This document shows, in pieces, positions 15,701 through 23,577 of a stretch of DNA of 24,448 nucleotides (position 1 is its first letter; every line of letters begins with the position of its first letter). Made by a program: the position numbers and the translations under genes. Origin of the DNA: an uncultured Oscillospiraceae bacterium. Lineage in GTDB: Bacteria > Bacillota > Clostridia > Oscillospirales > Acutalibacteraceae. The DNA is taken from NCBI GenBank assembly GCA_900540305.1, contig UQFL01000028.1, positions 1 to 24,448 of the forward strand, written 5' to 3'. Under the pieces are notes generated by a model. It did not search any database. It worked only from the letters and a program-made list of their open reading frames with translations, and was not told the DNA's origin.

Positions 15701-16292
15701 GTTCGCCTAAAATATCAAGAAGTCTTACAAGATTTTCCTGCGCCTGATCAAGCCTGCGCTGAGCGTCCGTTCTCTTATGACGGAAACGGGAAATTCCTGC
15801 CGCTTCTTCAAAAAGCTCTCGCCTGTCCTCATTTTTAGCTGAAATTATAGAGTCTATTTTACCCTGACCAACCATAGAATAGCCGTCAGCACCGAGACCC
15901 GTATCCATAAACAATTCGTGAATATCACGACGCCTTACGGTTTCGCCGTCTATTTTGTATTCACTTTCACCGCTTCTGTAATAACATCTTGTAACAGTAA
16001 CGGTGTCGCCCTTATCTTTTAGCGTTTTGTCGCTGTTGTCAAGAGTGAGCTGAACCTGAGCAAAGCCAACAGCTTTTCTTGCAGAAGTTCCGCCGAAAAT
16101 GACATCTTCCATTTTAGAACCACGGAGATTTTTAGTTGATGTTTCTCCGAGAACCCATCTGACAGCGTCCGAAATATTGCTTTTTCCCGACCCGTTAGGA
16201 CCTACAACGGCAGTTATACCCTTGCCGAATGTGAGCACCGTTTTATCGGGAAAGGACTTAAAGCCCTGCATTTCAAGTGTTTTTAAAACCAT
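12720..16292 (-). CDS. smc: Chromosome segregation protein SMC
   Basis: SMC is the ATPase of bacterial condensin and works with ScpA and ScpB to compact and segregate the chromosome. The 1190-residue protein has the full layout: an N-terminal ATPase lobe with Walker A GPNGSGKSN at 31-39 and the GQGKID region near 150, a long heptad-rich coiled coil, a hinge around 515-660 (GIHGPLSQLIQVDGEYSTAI onward, with a GGSMSGG glycine cluster near its end), a returning coiled coil, and a C-terminal lobe with the ABC signature FSGGEK at 1090-1095 and Walker B CIYDEVEAALDD with Asp1118-Glu1119. The ATG overlaps the stop of the radical SAM gene by one base (TAATG). Nothing suggests truncation. scpA and scpB are not in the window. 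Confidence 0.98.
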   Translation of the reverse strand: MVLKTLEMQGFKSFPDKTVLTFGKGITAVVGPNGSGKSNISDAVRWVLGETSTKNLRGSKMEDVIFGGTSARKAVGFAQVQLTLDNSDKTLKDKGDTVTVTRCYYRSGESEYKIDGETVRRRDIHELFMDTGLGADGYSMVGQGKIDSIISAKNEDRRELFEEAAGISRFRHKRTDAQRRLDQAQENLVRLLDILGELESRVGPLKIQSEKAAKFIELAEEKKTLEIGVWVNKINKFTNELREQEHKIDAANESYNICENELKTIENEIEEVLEGVSKINAEIDEIRNAGASYEEEALRKDGEASVLETTLSHNNETIERLKSDIALSAQGNEAIDAAIEQKEALIEENAVKSEQKKKQLQEVMAQTQELLSSNEEMSRLASELSQTVTSLTMKLSDYRVKCSQAHSSIDEIEARKETVDDAVAQAQASIENEKATLEDSAKNLTALQERIDENNNSINGYTLKLKTKQEKAQKLRDELEKANRLLSDKKSKAKMLSDLEKNMEGYSGAVKAVMRRAEAKALGGIHGPLSQLIQVDGEYSTAIEIALGAAMQNIVTSTDADAKRAIYFLKENKLGRATFLPISNIKGRTLDEPDLEEYLGFVAIASDLVECDDKYRQIVSNLLSRVVVADDMDSAIGIAKAYKNRFKIVTLDGQVINPGGSMSGGSAAKGAGILSRANQIEELEEEAKEISKTVEKLTADYKFAAEDANRAAAEMQAAQADLMTAKEDYIRAQGEHKLISERVEKLQAELVSLNSEKENADGRILIFKQAYDSALEECNNVQSEIEKAENKLRDVGESASETADKREKLRKTAEEINLELVTLARDSQAAAISVEELRERRSTQSSKVKSTEEEIEAILAKNAELKNAVDEIKNSAAELRKKSQNSGDEVSALIENRNALDKRSGELRTLERNKGQEREKLSAEIVRLDERKIAMRKEYDELNDMLFEQYELTRREAEALNIQIENMDEAKKRLHEIKVAIKKLGSINVGAIEEYKEVSERYEFLKEQIDDIEKSKAELGRIIDDLTSSMSEKFLMQFNKINEEFKQCFADFFGGGKGEIILEQPDNCLESPIEIKIQPPGKSVQNINLFSGGEKSLAAMALLFSVLKVTPSPFCIYDEVEAALDDVNVERFAKYMRKMTDKTQFISITHRRGTMEEADVLYGVTMQEKGVSKLLELQSAELAAQMGLDA

Positions 16293-17272
16293 TATATAAC
16301 CCTCAGTTCATTGGGCCCGAGGGTTTTGCCGAATTTAATTTCTATATCGTAACCCGCATCTTTGAGCGCAATGATATTTGACTTTTTATTTCCGAGTAAT
16401 TTTGAAATTGACCTTTGATTTATGTAGACCTCATATTTTCCGGGTGGGTTCGAGGTGATTTTATTATACATCATTTTTGAAACCACCATTTCGCCGAGGC
16501 ATTCGTGATAACCTCCAGCGAGCATATTTTCCTTTAACTCCTTGCTTGAATGAAGACCGACACGAATTACTTCAATACCGTTTTCCTCAAAAAGCTCAAC
16601 AAGCTGAGCGCAAAGAGCAACCGTTTTATTAAGCGCAGAGGGCTTGTACTTTCCCTCTTCAAAAACTTTTGCAAGATAAGTACCTTTGATAACTACGGTG
16701 GGGTAAATTCTTACGGTTTTAGGTTTCAGCTTTACAAACTCCCTTGCCGTTAAGAAATCCGCCCCTCTTGATGACATATACAAATCCGTCATCATCTGAA
16801 GACCGAGTTCAAAGCCCTTTTTCTTAATGAGATTTGACGCTTTTCTGACATCATCCGCCGTATGACCTCTGAAATTTGCAGAAAGCACCTTATCGTCCAT
16901 ACTCTGCGCGCCGAGCTCAATTGCCGTTACGCCGTATTTTTTCAGCAGTGACAAGATTTCTTCATCAATACAGTCAGGGCGTGTGGAAATTCTGATGCCC
17001 TTTACCTTGCCGCTTTTCACATACGGATAAGCCGCTTCAAGCAGTTCGAGCATATAATCTCTTTTAATTGCAGTAAAAGAGCCGCCGAAAAAAGCGATTT
17101 CATATTCAAATTTATTATCGGTGTTTGAAGCTAAAGCCGTTTCAACCGAATCTATAACATCCTGTGCCGTAGGCGCATATGATTGACCCGTTATTGTATT
17201 CTGATTACAGAAAGAGCATTTTTGCGGGCAGCCGATATGGGGCACAAATATTGAAATATTGCCTTTTCTCAT
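16292..17272 (-). CDS. Elp3-like radical SAM protein without acetyltransferase domain
   Basis: The 326-residue product is a radical SAM enzyme: CPQKCSFCNQ contains the CxxxCxxC iron-sulfur cluster triad (Cys15, Cys19, Cys22), followed by FFGGSFTAI, ISTRPDCID and IELGAQSMDD, the pattern of the Elp3-related radical SAM group. Elp3 itself is over 500 residues with a C-terminal acetyltransferase domain for tRNA wobble-uridine modification; here the protein ends about 60 residues after the radical SAM region with no acetyltransferase motif, so carboxymethyl-type chemistry cannot be assumed. In Clostridia a gene of this type often lies between rnc and smc, as here, with ATGA overlap to rnc and TAATG overlap to smc. 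The substrate is unknown to me; an RNA-related target is plausible from context only. Confidence 0.85.
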   Translation of the reverse strand: MRKGNISIFVPHIGCPQKCSFCNQNTITGQSYAPTAQDVIDSVETALASNTDNKFEYEIAFFGGSFTAIKRDYMLELLEAAYPYVKSGKVKGIRISTRPDCIDEEILSLLKKYGVTAIELGAQSMDDKVLSANFRGHTADDVRKASNLIKKKGFELGLQMMTDLYMSSRGADFLTAREFVKLKPKTVRIYPTVVIKGTYLAKVFEEGKYKPSALNKTVALCAQLVELFEENGIEVIRVGLHSSKELKENMLAGGYHECLGEMVVSKMMYNKITSNPPGKYEVYINQRSISKLLGNKKSNIIALKDAGYDIEIKFGKTLGPNELRVI

Positions 17273-17952
17273 ATTCCCATCAACTGCAAAGCTTCCTTTG
17301 CAGCCTCCTGTTCTGCCTGCTTTTTGCTTTTTCCCACACCTCTGCCGATTACATTTGAATTGAGGTGAACCTCTGCTTCAAAACGTTTATCGTGGTCGGG
17401 GCCGCTTTCGCCCGTAATAACATAATTGAGCGTTTCCTCGTGATTTTGCTGAACAACTTCCTGAAGCATCGTTTTATAATCTTTAAAATTAATGTGGTGC
17501 GTATTTATCGAGCCGCTGAGAAAACGCAAAACAAATTCTCTTGCTTTTTCAAGTCCTCCGTCAAGATAAATTGCCGCAGTAAGCGCCTCAAAAGCGTTTT
17601 CAAGATTTGACGCTCTTTCCCGTCCGCCGCTGTTGTCCTCGCCCTTGCCGAGATAAAGATAATCACCGAGAGAAAGTTTTTTTGCGTAATCGGACAATGA
17701 TGCCGTGCAAACAAGGCTTGAGCGGAGTTTGGACAAATCGCCCTCCGGCATATCGGGAAACTTTCTGAAAAGAAATTCCGCCGTGATTACAGACAGCACT
17801 GCGTCTCCTAAAAATTCAAGTCTTTCATTAAACGCTGTGCCGAGCCTGTGCTCGTTTGCATAGCTTGAATGCGTCAAAGCCTGCACAAGAAAATCCTTGT
17901 TTTCAAAATTGTATTCAATTTTCTTTTCAAGTGATGATAAATTCTTATTCAT
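17269..17952 (-). CDS. rnc: Ribonuclease III
   Basis: RNase III cuts double-stranded RNA in rRNA processing and mRNA turnover. The 227-residue length is normal. The catalytic domain carries the signature NERLEFLGDAVLS at 42-54, with Glu46 and Asp50 matching E. coli Glu41 and Asp45, and Glu122 matching Glu117. The position matching E. coli Asp114 is Asn119 (codon AAC) within NLENAFEALTAAIYLD, where most relatives have Asp. A double-stranded-RNA-binding domain occupies about 155-226 (YKTMLQEVVQQ, VGKSKKQAEQEAAKEAL). The ATG lies 8 nt inside plsX, and the stop overlaps the radical SAM gene by 4 nt. I expect an active enzyme, but the altered metal ligand deserves attention. Confidence 0.96.
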   Translation of the reverse strand: MNKNLSSLEKKIEYNFENKDFLVQALTHSSYANEHRLGTAFNERLEFLGDAVLSVITAEFLFRKFPDMPEGDLSKLRSSLVCTASLSDYAKKLSLGDYLYLGKGEDNSGGRERASNLENAFEALTAAIYLDGGLEKAREFVLRFLSGSINTHHINFKDYKTMLQEVVQQNHEETLNYVITGESGPDHDKRFEAEVHLNSNVIGRGVGKSKKQAEQEAAKEALQLMGI

Positions 17953-18940
17953 TCACATCAAACGCCTTTTCCGTTTCTTTTATTAAATCTTTTTCCAAAA
18001 ACCAAACAGCCTGCTTGATTGCGTTTTTGAATGTACGCGCATCTGCTGAACCGTGTGCCTTAATTACGGGCTTTCTTACACCGAGCAATACCGCTCCGCC
18101 GTATTCCTTGTAATCAAACTGCTTTTTCATATCTTTAATTCCGCCCAAAACGCCTAAAGCGGAAAGCTTTGTAATTATATTTTTTGAGAAAGCGTCCTTG
18201 ATACCGTTCATAAGCACCTTTGCAACGCCCTCGTACATTTTAAGAATAAGATTTCCCGAAAAGCCGTCCGCAACAACAACATCGCAGTCACCGAACGGAA
18301 TTCTTCTTGCCTCAATATTGCCGACAAAATTATAATCCGCATTCTGCATAAGCGAATAAGCCTCTTTAACAATATGAGTACCCTTTGTTTCCTCTGTGCC
18401 ATTATTAGCAAGCGCCACTCTCGGTCTGCTCACACCCATAATGTGCTCCATATAAAGGCTTCCGAGTTTTCCGAACTGTTCAAGAAAATCAGCCCTGCAC
18501 TCAACATTCGCGCCGCAGTCAAGAAGCAAAAACGGCTTTTCTGCGCTTGGCATAATAGAAGCAATACACGGTCTTTTAACGCCTTTTATTCTTTTGGTTA
18601 AAAGAGTTGCGCCCACCGTTATTGCACCCGTATTTCCTGCTGAAACGAATGCGTCGCCCTCACCCTTATTGAGAAGAGAAAAGCCTACGCCCATACTTGA
18701 ATCCGCTTTTTCTTTTAAAACAGATTTAGCATCGTCGCACATTGTTATGGGCTCGCCCTGAGTGTTTACAATCTCAGTATTTTTTAATTTTATATTATTG
18801 CTTTTTGCGCACTCGCTGATTCCGTTTTCGTCCCCGACAAGAACAACATCAATACCGTACTCGTCAACAGCCATCATTGAACCTCTAATTATTTCGAGCG
18901 GGGCATTGTCCCCGCCGAATGCGTCAACGATTATTTTCAT
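17945..18940 (-). CDS. plsX: Phosphate acyltransferase PlsX
   Basis: PlsX makes acyl-phosphate from acyl-ACP and phosphate, the substrate for PlsY in phospholipid synthesis; it is a peripheral membrane enzyme. The 331-residue product starts MKIIVDAFGGDNAP, and shows DAFVSAGNTGAITVGAT, LLLDCGANVECR, VALANNGTEETKGT, VVADGFSGN and a C-terminal YGGAVLLGVRKPVIKAHGSAD, all characteristic. I use the ATG at 18940 because AAAGGGTG lies 7 nt upstream; a TTG two codons earlier is less likely. It overlaps trmFO by 17 nt and rnc by 8 nt. The acpP gene often found between plsX and rnc in Bacillota is absent here. Confidence 0.97.
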   Translation of the reverse strand: MKIIVDAFGGDNAPLEIIRGSMMAVDEYGIDVVLVGDENGISECAKSNNIKLKNTEIVNTQGEPITMCDDAKSVLKEKADSSMGVGFSLLNKGEGDAFVSAGNTGAITVGATLLTKRIKGVKRPCIASIMPSAEKPFLLLDCGANVECRADFLEQFGKLGSLYMEHIMGVSRPRVALANNGTEETKGTHIVKEAYSLMQNADYNFVGNIEARRIPFGDCDVVVADGFSGNLILKMYEGVAKVLMNGIKDAFSKNIITKLSALGVLGGIKDMKKQFDYKEYGGAVLLGVRKPVIKAHGSADARTFKNAIKQAVWFLEKDLIKETEKAFDVNE

Positions 18941-20231
18941 CTGCAATCACCCTTTCCAAAGCTTCAACAGCTCTTGAAGAAAGAGCGGCGTAGCGCTCCT
19001 TTTTATCTCTGATTTTCGGCTCAATCGGAGGTAAAACTCCGAAGTTTGCACCTATTGGCTGAAAATCCTTCACTGTTTCATCACTTATATATGCCGACAA
19101 AGCGCCCGTCATAGTAACTTCGGGAAGCTTTACGGAAGGTTTGTTTTCGTAAAGTCTTACAGCGTTAATACCTGCGATAATACCCGAGGCGGCTGACTCC
19201 ATATAGCCCTCAACGCCTGTAATCTGACCTGCGAAAAATATATTTTTATGTGTTTTAAGACTGAAATCACTGTTCAGCACCTTGGGAGAATTTAAGAATG
19301 AGTTTCGGTGCATTACCCCGTATCTGACAAACTCTGCGTTTTCAAGACCCGGTATCATTGAAAAAACTCTTCTCTGTTCGGGAAATTTAAGATTTGTCTG
19401 AAAGCCAACAAGATTATACATTGTTCCCGAAGCGTTTTCACGCCTTAGCTGAACAGCCGCCCACGGTCTGTGACCTGTTCTCGGGTCTGTAAGTCCCACG
19501 GGCTTCATAGGTCCGAAGCGTGGTGCGTCAAGTCCTCTTTTAGCAAGTTTTTCAATCGGCATACAGCCCTCGTAAACATCAAAATCGTGAAGCACTGCGC
19601 CCTCTGCCGAAACAAGTTCGCTAATAAAGTTTTCGTACTGCTCTTTATTGAACGGACAGTTGAGATAATCGTTTTCTCCTCCCCTGCCGTATCTCGAAGC
19701 GCCGAAAGCAATTTCTGTATTGATGCTCTGAGCTGTTACTATCGGAGCCGCAGCGTCATAAAACGAAAGATAGCTACCGCAAAGCGCCTTAATGCTTTGG
19801 CTCATCTTGCCGTCAGTGAGCGGACCTGTTGCAACGATTGTGATGCAGTCTTCATCTGTATCAATATCGTCAACAACTTCATATTCAACTGTAATATTAG
19901 GATGTGATTTTATTTTTTCGGTGACAAGTCTTGAAAATTCATCCCTGTCTACTGCAAGCGCTCCGCCTGCCGCAACTGCGCACTGCTTTGCACAGCCGAC
20001 TGTGAGCGAGCCGAGCATTTCCATTTCATATTTAAGCAGTCCTGCCGCCGAATCAAGCCTTGAAGCTTTGAGCGAATTTGAACAAACAAGCTCCGCAAAT
20101 CCGTCCGTCTTATGCGCAGGTGATTTTTTAATGGGCTTTTGTTCATAAAGAGTTACCTTATAACCCTTTTCGGCAATCTGCCATGCGGCTTCCGTGCCTG
20201 CAAGTCCTGCTCCTATAACTTTAAATCTCAT
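18924..20231 (-). CDS. trmFO: tRNA m5U54 methyltransferase TrmFO (folate/FAD-dependent)
   Basis: TrmFO methylates U54 in the tRNA T-loop using methylenetetrahydrofolate and FADH2, the Gram-positive alternative to SAM-dependent TrmA. Starting at MRFKVIGAGLAG gives 435 residues, the usual family length, with the FAD-binding GAGLAGTEAA at 7-16. The catalytic cysteine pair expected of the family is visible in ELVCSNSL (Cys50) and VYEGCMPIE. Other hallmarks are RFGPMKPVGL, GFQTNLKFPEQRRVF, RYGVMHRNSF and FFAGQITGVEGYMESAASG. I prefer the ATG at 20231 because GGA-containing sequence precedes it; an in-frame ATG at 20240 would add MES and lacks a spaced ribosome binding site. The gene lies 24 nt after topA, a common pairing, and overlaps plsX. 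Confidence 0.97.
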   Translation of the reverse strand: MRFKVIGAGLAGTEAAWQIAEKGYKVTLYEQKPIKKSPAHKTDGFAELVCSNSLKASRLDSAAGLLKYEMEMLGSLTVGCAKQCAVAAGGALAVDRDEFSRLVTEKIKSHPNITVEYEVVDDIDTDEDCITIVATGPLTDGKMSQSIKALCGSYLSFYDAAAPIVTAQSINTEIAFGASRYGRGGENDYLNCPFNKEQYENFISELVSAEGAVLHDFDVYEGCMPIEKLAKRGLDAPRFGPMKPVGLTDPRTGHRPWAAVQLRRENASGTMYNLVGFQTNLKFPEQRRVFSMIPGLENAEFVRYGVMHRNSFLNSPKVLNSDFSLKTHKNIFFAGQITGVEGYMESAASGIIAGINAVRLYENKPSVKLPEVTMTGALSAYISDETVKDFQPIGANFGVLPPIEPKIRDKKERYAALSSRAVEALERVIADENNR

Positions 20232-20255
20232 ACTTTCCATTCCGAGGAAGTGCGG

Positions 20256-22361
20256 TTATTCAGCACTGTCGCTCTTTTTCTTTCTTGTTACCGGCTTTGT
20301 AAATCCGCAACCCTCTGTGTCGGGGCAGTAAAGAACATTGCCCTTTCTTCTGAACAGGGATTTTCCGCAGCGGGGGCAAACCTCATCGCTCGGCATATCC
20401 CATGTCATAAAGTTGCAGTTCGGATAATTTGAACAACCGTAAAAAGATGTTCCTTTTTTCGTTTTCTTTTCAATAACATCTCCGCCGCACTCAGGGCATT
20501 TTGCCTTTGTTTTGAGTACAAGCGGTTTTGTGTTTTTACATTCGGGGTAGCCTGGGCACGCAAGGAATTTTCCGAATCTTCCAACCTTGACTACCATATT
20601 TCTGCCGCACTTTTCGCAGATTTCATCCGTTTCCTCTTCCTTGAGTTTGATTTTAACGCCCTGCATATCTTTCTTTGCCTGCTCAAGCGGTTTTTCAAAC
20701 TCATCATAGTAACGGCGAATCATATCAATATAATCTTTTTCACCGCTGTCTATTTTATCGAGGTCCTCTTCCATTTTTGAGGTATATTTAACATTTACGA
20801 TATTCGGCATTTTATCTTCAAGAAGCTTTATAACAGCCTCGCCAAGCTCTGTGGGCACAAACTGCTTTCCCTCTCGCTTTACATACTCCCTCGCCACAAT
20901 AGTTGAGGTGATTGTAACATATGTTGACGGTCTGCCGACGCCGTTTTCCTCAAGCGCTTTCGTAAGGCTCGCTTCAGTATATCTTGCAGGCGGCTGAGTG
21001 AAGTGCTGATTACCTAAAAGTGATTTAAGCTTAAGCTTATCACCCTCAGAAATTGACGGAAGCGGAGCAGAGGAATCATCCTTTGCATCGTCCACGGTTT
21101 CTTCGTAAAGAGCGGTAAAGCCGTCAAATTTAACGGTATATCCTGAAGCCGTAAAAATATAATCGCCTGCTGAAATCTCAACCTTAACAGTTTCCTGAAG
21201 ACAGCTTTCCATGAGAGAAGCGATAAATCTCTCCCAAATAAGCTTATATAATTTATACTGGTCTGAAGTGAGAGAAGATTTTACATATTCGGGAGTTACG
21301 CCGGGCATTGATGGGCGGATAGCTTCGTGGCCGTCCTGAACATTGCCTTTTGATTTATAGTGGCGAGGTTTCTTAGGCAGATATTTTTCGCCGTAAGTAT
21401 CAAGAATAAACTGACTACCTGCCGCTCTTGCCTCGTCTGAAATACGAAGAGAGTCTGTTCTCATATAAGTGATAAGACCGACTGTGCCGAGACCCTCAAC
21501 ATCAAGACCTTCGTAAAGCTCCTGCGCCGCTTTCATTGTTCTTCTTGCCTGGAATGAAAGTCTGCGTGAAGCCTCCTGCTGAAGTGTAGAGGTTGTAAAC
21601 GGCGGAGTGGGGCTTTTGCGTCGTGTTCCCTTTTTAACGGAAGTAACCGTATACTCGGCTCCCTCAAGGTCTGCAAGAACAGCGTCGCTCTGCTCCTTAT
21701 TTACTATTTTGATTTTCTCATTATTTTTGCCGTAAAGAGCGGCTGAAAATGTTTTCTTTCCGGGAGGGTTTGTAAACTTAGCGTCTATTGACCAGTATTC
21801 CTGAGGAACAAACGCTCTAATTTCATTTTCCCTGTCAACAACAAGACGAAGCGCAACCGACTGAACTCTGCCTGCCGAAAGACCTCTTCTGATTTTTTGG
21901 CTGATAAACGGTGAAAGCTTGTAGCCGATTAATCTGTCAAGAATTCTTCTTGCCTGCTGAGCGTTTACAAGGTCCTCGTCAATACAACGGGGATTTTCCA
22001 TTCCCTCCGTTACGCCGTGCTTTGTAATTTCATTGAATGTAACTCTGTTTTTATCATCAAGATTAAGACCGAGAATAGTTGCAAGATGCCAGCTTATTGC
22101 CTCTCCCTCACGGTCAGGGTCCGTTGCGAGATAAACATAATCTGACTTTTCAGCCTTTTTCTGAAGTTCTTTAACAAAATTTTCCTTGCCCTTGATAATT
22201 GCATATTTCGGGGCAAAGTCATTGGCAATATCAACAGAAAGGCGTGCTGACGGCAGGTCTCTTACATGACCCATTGAAGCCACAACATCATAGCCTTTGC
22301 CGAGATAGCCTTTTATATTTTTAGCCTTGGCAGGCGACTCTACTATAACAAGTTTTGACAT
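20256..22361 (-). CDS. topA: DNA topoisomerase I (type IA)
   Basis: TopA relaxes negative supercoils by transient single-strand breakage. From MSKLVIVESPAKA the protein has 701 residues. The TOPRIM domain carries Glu8 in VESPAKA and Asp81/Asp83 in ATDPDREGEA; GLSAGRVQSVALRLVVDRE follows, and the active-site Tyr299 is in LITYMRTDSLRIS. The C-terminus has three four-cysteine zinc ribbons: CEKC...CPGYPEC, CPEC...CSNYPNC and CPRC...CPDTEGC. A reading frame extending 32 codons further upstream exists, but it runs back into dprA and the AAAGGA site 8 nt before the ATG at 22361 settles the start. It lies 13 nt after dprA, and dprA-topA-trmFO is a familiar Bacillota order. Confidence 0.98.
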   Translation of the reverse strand: MSKLVIVESPAKAKNIKGYLGKGYDVVASMGHVRDLPSARLSVDIANDFAPKYAIIKGKENFVKELQKKAEKSDYVYLATDPDREGEAISWHLATILGLNLDDKNRVTFNEITKHGVTEGMENPRCIDEDLVNAQQARRILDRLIGYKLSPFISQKIRRGLSAGRVQSVALRLVVDRENEIRAFVPQEYWSIDAKFTNPPGKKTFSAALYGKNNEKIKIVNKEQSDAVLADLEGAEYTVTSVKKGTRRKSPTPPFTTSTLQQEASRRLSFQARRTMKAAQELYEGLDVEGLGTVGLITYMRTDSLRISDEARAAGSQFILDTYGEKYLPKKPRHYKSKGNVQDGHEAIRPSMPGVTPEYVKSSLTSDQYKLYKLIWERFIASLMESCLQETVKVEISAGDYIFTASGYTVKFDGFTALYEETVDDAKDDSSAPLPSISEGDKLKLKSLLGNQHFTQPPARYTEASLTKALEENGVGRPSTYVTITSTIVAREYVKREGKQFVPTELGEAVIKLLEDKMPNIVNVKYTSKMEEDLDKIDSGEKDYIDMIRRYYDEFEKPLEQAKKDMQGVKIKLKEEETDEICEKCGRNMVVKVGRFGKFLACPGYPECKNTKPLVLKTKAKCPECGGDVIEKKTKKGTSFYGCSNYPNCNFMTWDMPSDEVCPRCGKSLFRRKGNVLYCPDTEGCGFTKPVTRKKKSDSAE

Positions 22362-22369
22362 ATTTGAAT

Positions 22370-22375
22370 TCCTTT
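22370..22375 (-). promoter_or_regulatory. Ribosome binding site of topA
   Basis: AAAGGA on the minus strand begins at the last base of the dprA stop codon and sits 8 nt before the ATG at 22361. It decides the start of topA against the 32-codon longer frame. Confidence 0.8.
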
Positions 22376-23577
22376 CAGGATAGTTTGTATCTTTTTCCGC
22401 CGGCGCTTTGAACAAGTCCGCCGATTTCAAGGGCGGTGAGCGCCGTAAGAACCGCACCTATATCAAGCGTGGTTCTCGCTTTAATTTCATCAATATGAAG
22501 AAAATCATCTTCAAGGGCACTGTAAACTTCAAGATTAGCACCCGTCAGCCCGTGGGCTTTTTGCTGTCTTTGATTTCTCTGCGCTCTGCTTGACGGTATA
22601 TTTTCAAAGGAAGCAGATTTTTTGTTTACAAAAACATTTGCGCTCAGTGAAGCGCTCTCTTTTAAAATCTGCTTTACTGATTTCACATTTTCGTGATTCA
22701 AGCCGAACTCCTCAGCATAGGGATAAATCAAATCGGACGGCTTTGTAACAAGGGTTGCGCCGTCATCGAGCAGTTTATTTGTTCCTGCAAATTCTGATTC
22801 GAGAATAGAACACGGAACGGCATAAACATCTCTGCCCTGTTCAAGAGCATAATTAGCTGTTATAAGGCTTCCGCTTTTCACTCCCGCCTCAACAACGAGA
22901 ACACCGAGCGAAAGTCCGCTTATTATTCTGTTTCTTATCGGGAATGTGTATCTTGACGCCTTAGTAAAAGGAGGAAACTCCGTTATAAGTGCGCCGTTTT
23001 TTGAAACAGCGTCACGAAGAGGCTTGTTTTCCATAAGATAATTAGTTCCGAGCCCGCAGCCGAGCACCGCAACGGTTTTACCGCCTGCAAGCATTGCGCC
23101 CCTGTGAGCGGCAGTGTCCACACCGAGAGCGCCGCCTGAAACAACAACTGCTCCCTGCTCTGCTATACCTCTGCTCATTACATCGGCAACCTTAACAGCG
23201 TAATCGCTCGCTTTTCTTGTTCCCACAATTCCTATGGTAACACTGTTGTCAATATCGGGCAGTTCACCGTCGCAATAAAGCACTGCGGGAGGATTGCTGA
23301 TTTCACGAAGCCTTTCGGGATAACACTCGCTGTCATAGCAGATAATCTGCCAGCCGTTGAGCTTGCACGCTCCGACTATTGTTTCAACATCTTCGGCTTT
23401 AGTTTCAATCAGCTTTGAAACTTGTTTCGGTAAAAGCTCGGGACACATTCTCCACTCAGTTTCCCCTGCTTCATAAAATGCTTTTACAGAGCCGAAATAT
23501 TCAATTATATCTTTAAACTCAGCTCCTGCGCCGAGTGCGCACTGAAGCCAAAGCCAATAAAAACAATCTTTATTCAC
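22375..23577 (-). CDS. dprA: DNA processing protein DprA
   Basis: DprA binds incoming single-stranded DNA and loads RecA during natural transformation; it is also kept in many species with no known competence. The product (400 residues from the start used) has an N-terminal helical region, a Rossmann-like core with GIVGTRKASDYA, VSGGALGVDTAAHRGAMLAGG, AVLGCGLGTNY, the FPIRNRIISGLS motif and SGSLITANYALEQGRDVYAVP, then a linker and a C-terminal winged-helix segment (about 340-400). I place the start at a GTG (23575-23577) that forms a GTGA overlap with the upstream methyltransferase stop and has GGGAG 8 nt upstream; a GTG five codons earlier has no such site. No other competence gene is present in the window, so a role in DNA uptake is not shown. 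Confidence 0.95.
   Translation of the reverse strand: MNKDCFYWLWLQCALGAGAEFKDIIEYFGSVKAFYEAGETEWRMCPELLPKQVSKLIETKAEDVETIVGACKLNGWQIICYDSECYPERLREISNPPAVLYCDGELPDIDNSVTIGIVGTRKASDYAVKVADVMSRGIAEQGAVVVSGGALGVDTAAHRGAMLAGGKTVAVLGCGLGTNYLMENKPLRDAVSKNGALITEFPPFTKASRYTFPIRNRIISGLSLGVLVVEAGVKSGSLITANYALEQGRDVYAVPCSILESEFAGTNKLLDDGATLVTKPSDLIYPYAEEFGLNHENVKSVKQILKESASLSANVFVNKKSASFENIPSSRAQRNQRQQKAHGLTGANLEVYSALEDDFLHIDEIKARTTLDIGAVLTALTALEIGGLVQSAGGKRYKLS

Noticed and set aside
12720..16292. Defence-type SMC-like ATPase
   Set aside because: The length, complete hinge, canonical ATPase motifs and the rnc-smc-ftsY context identify the housekeeping condensin subunit.
22362..22457. 32-codon N-terminal extension of topA
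   Set aside because: It overlaps the end of dprA in another frame, does not resemble type IA topoisomerases, and the AAAGGA site fits the internal ATG at 22361.
22375..23577. dprA as sign of a competence or DNA-uptake locus
   Set aside because: DprA is widespread in non-competent bacteria and commonly sits beside topA; no comE, comF or pilus gene is present in the window.
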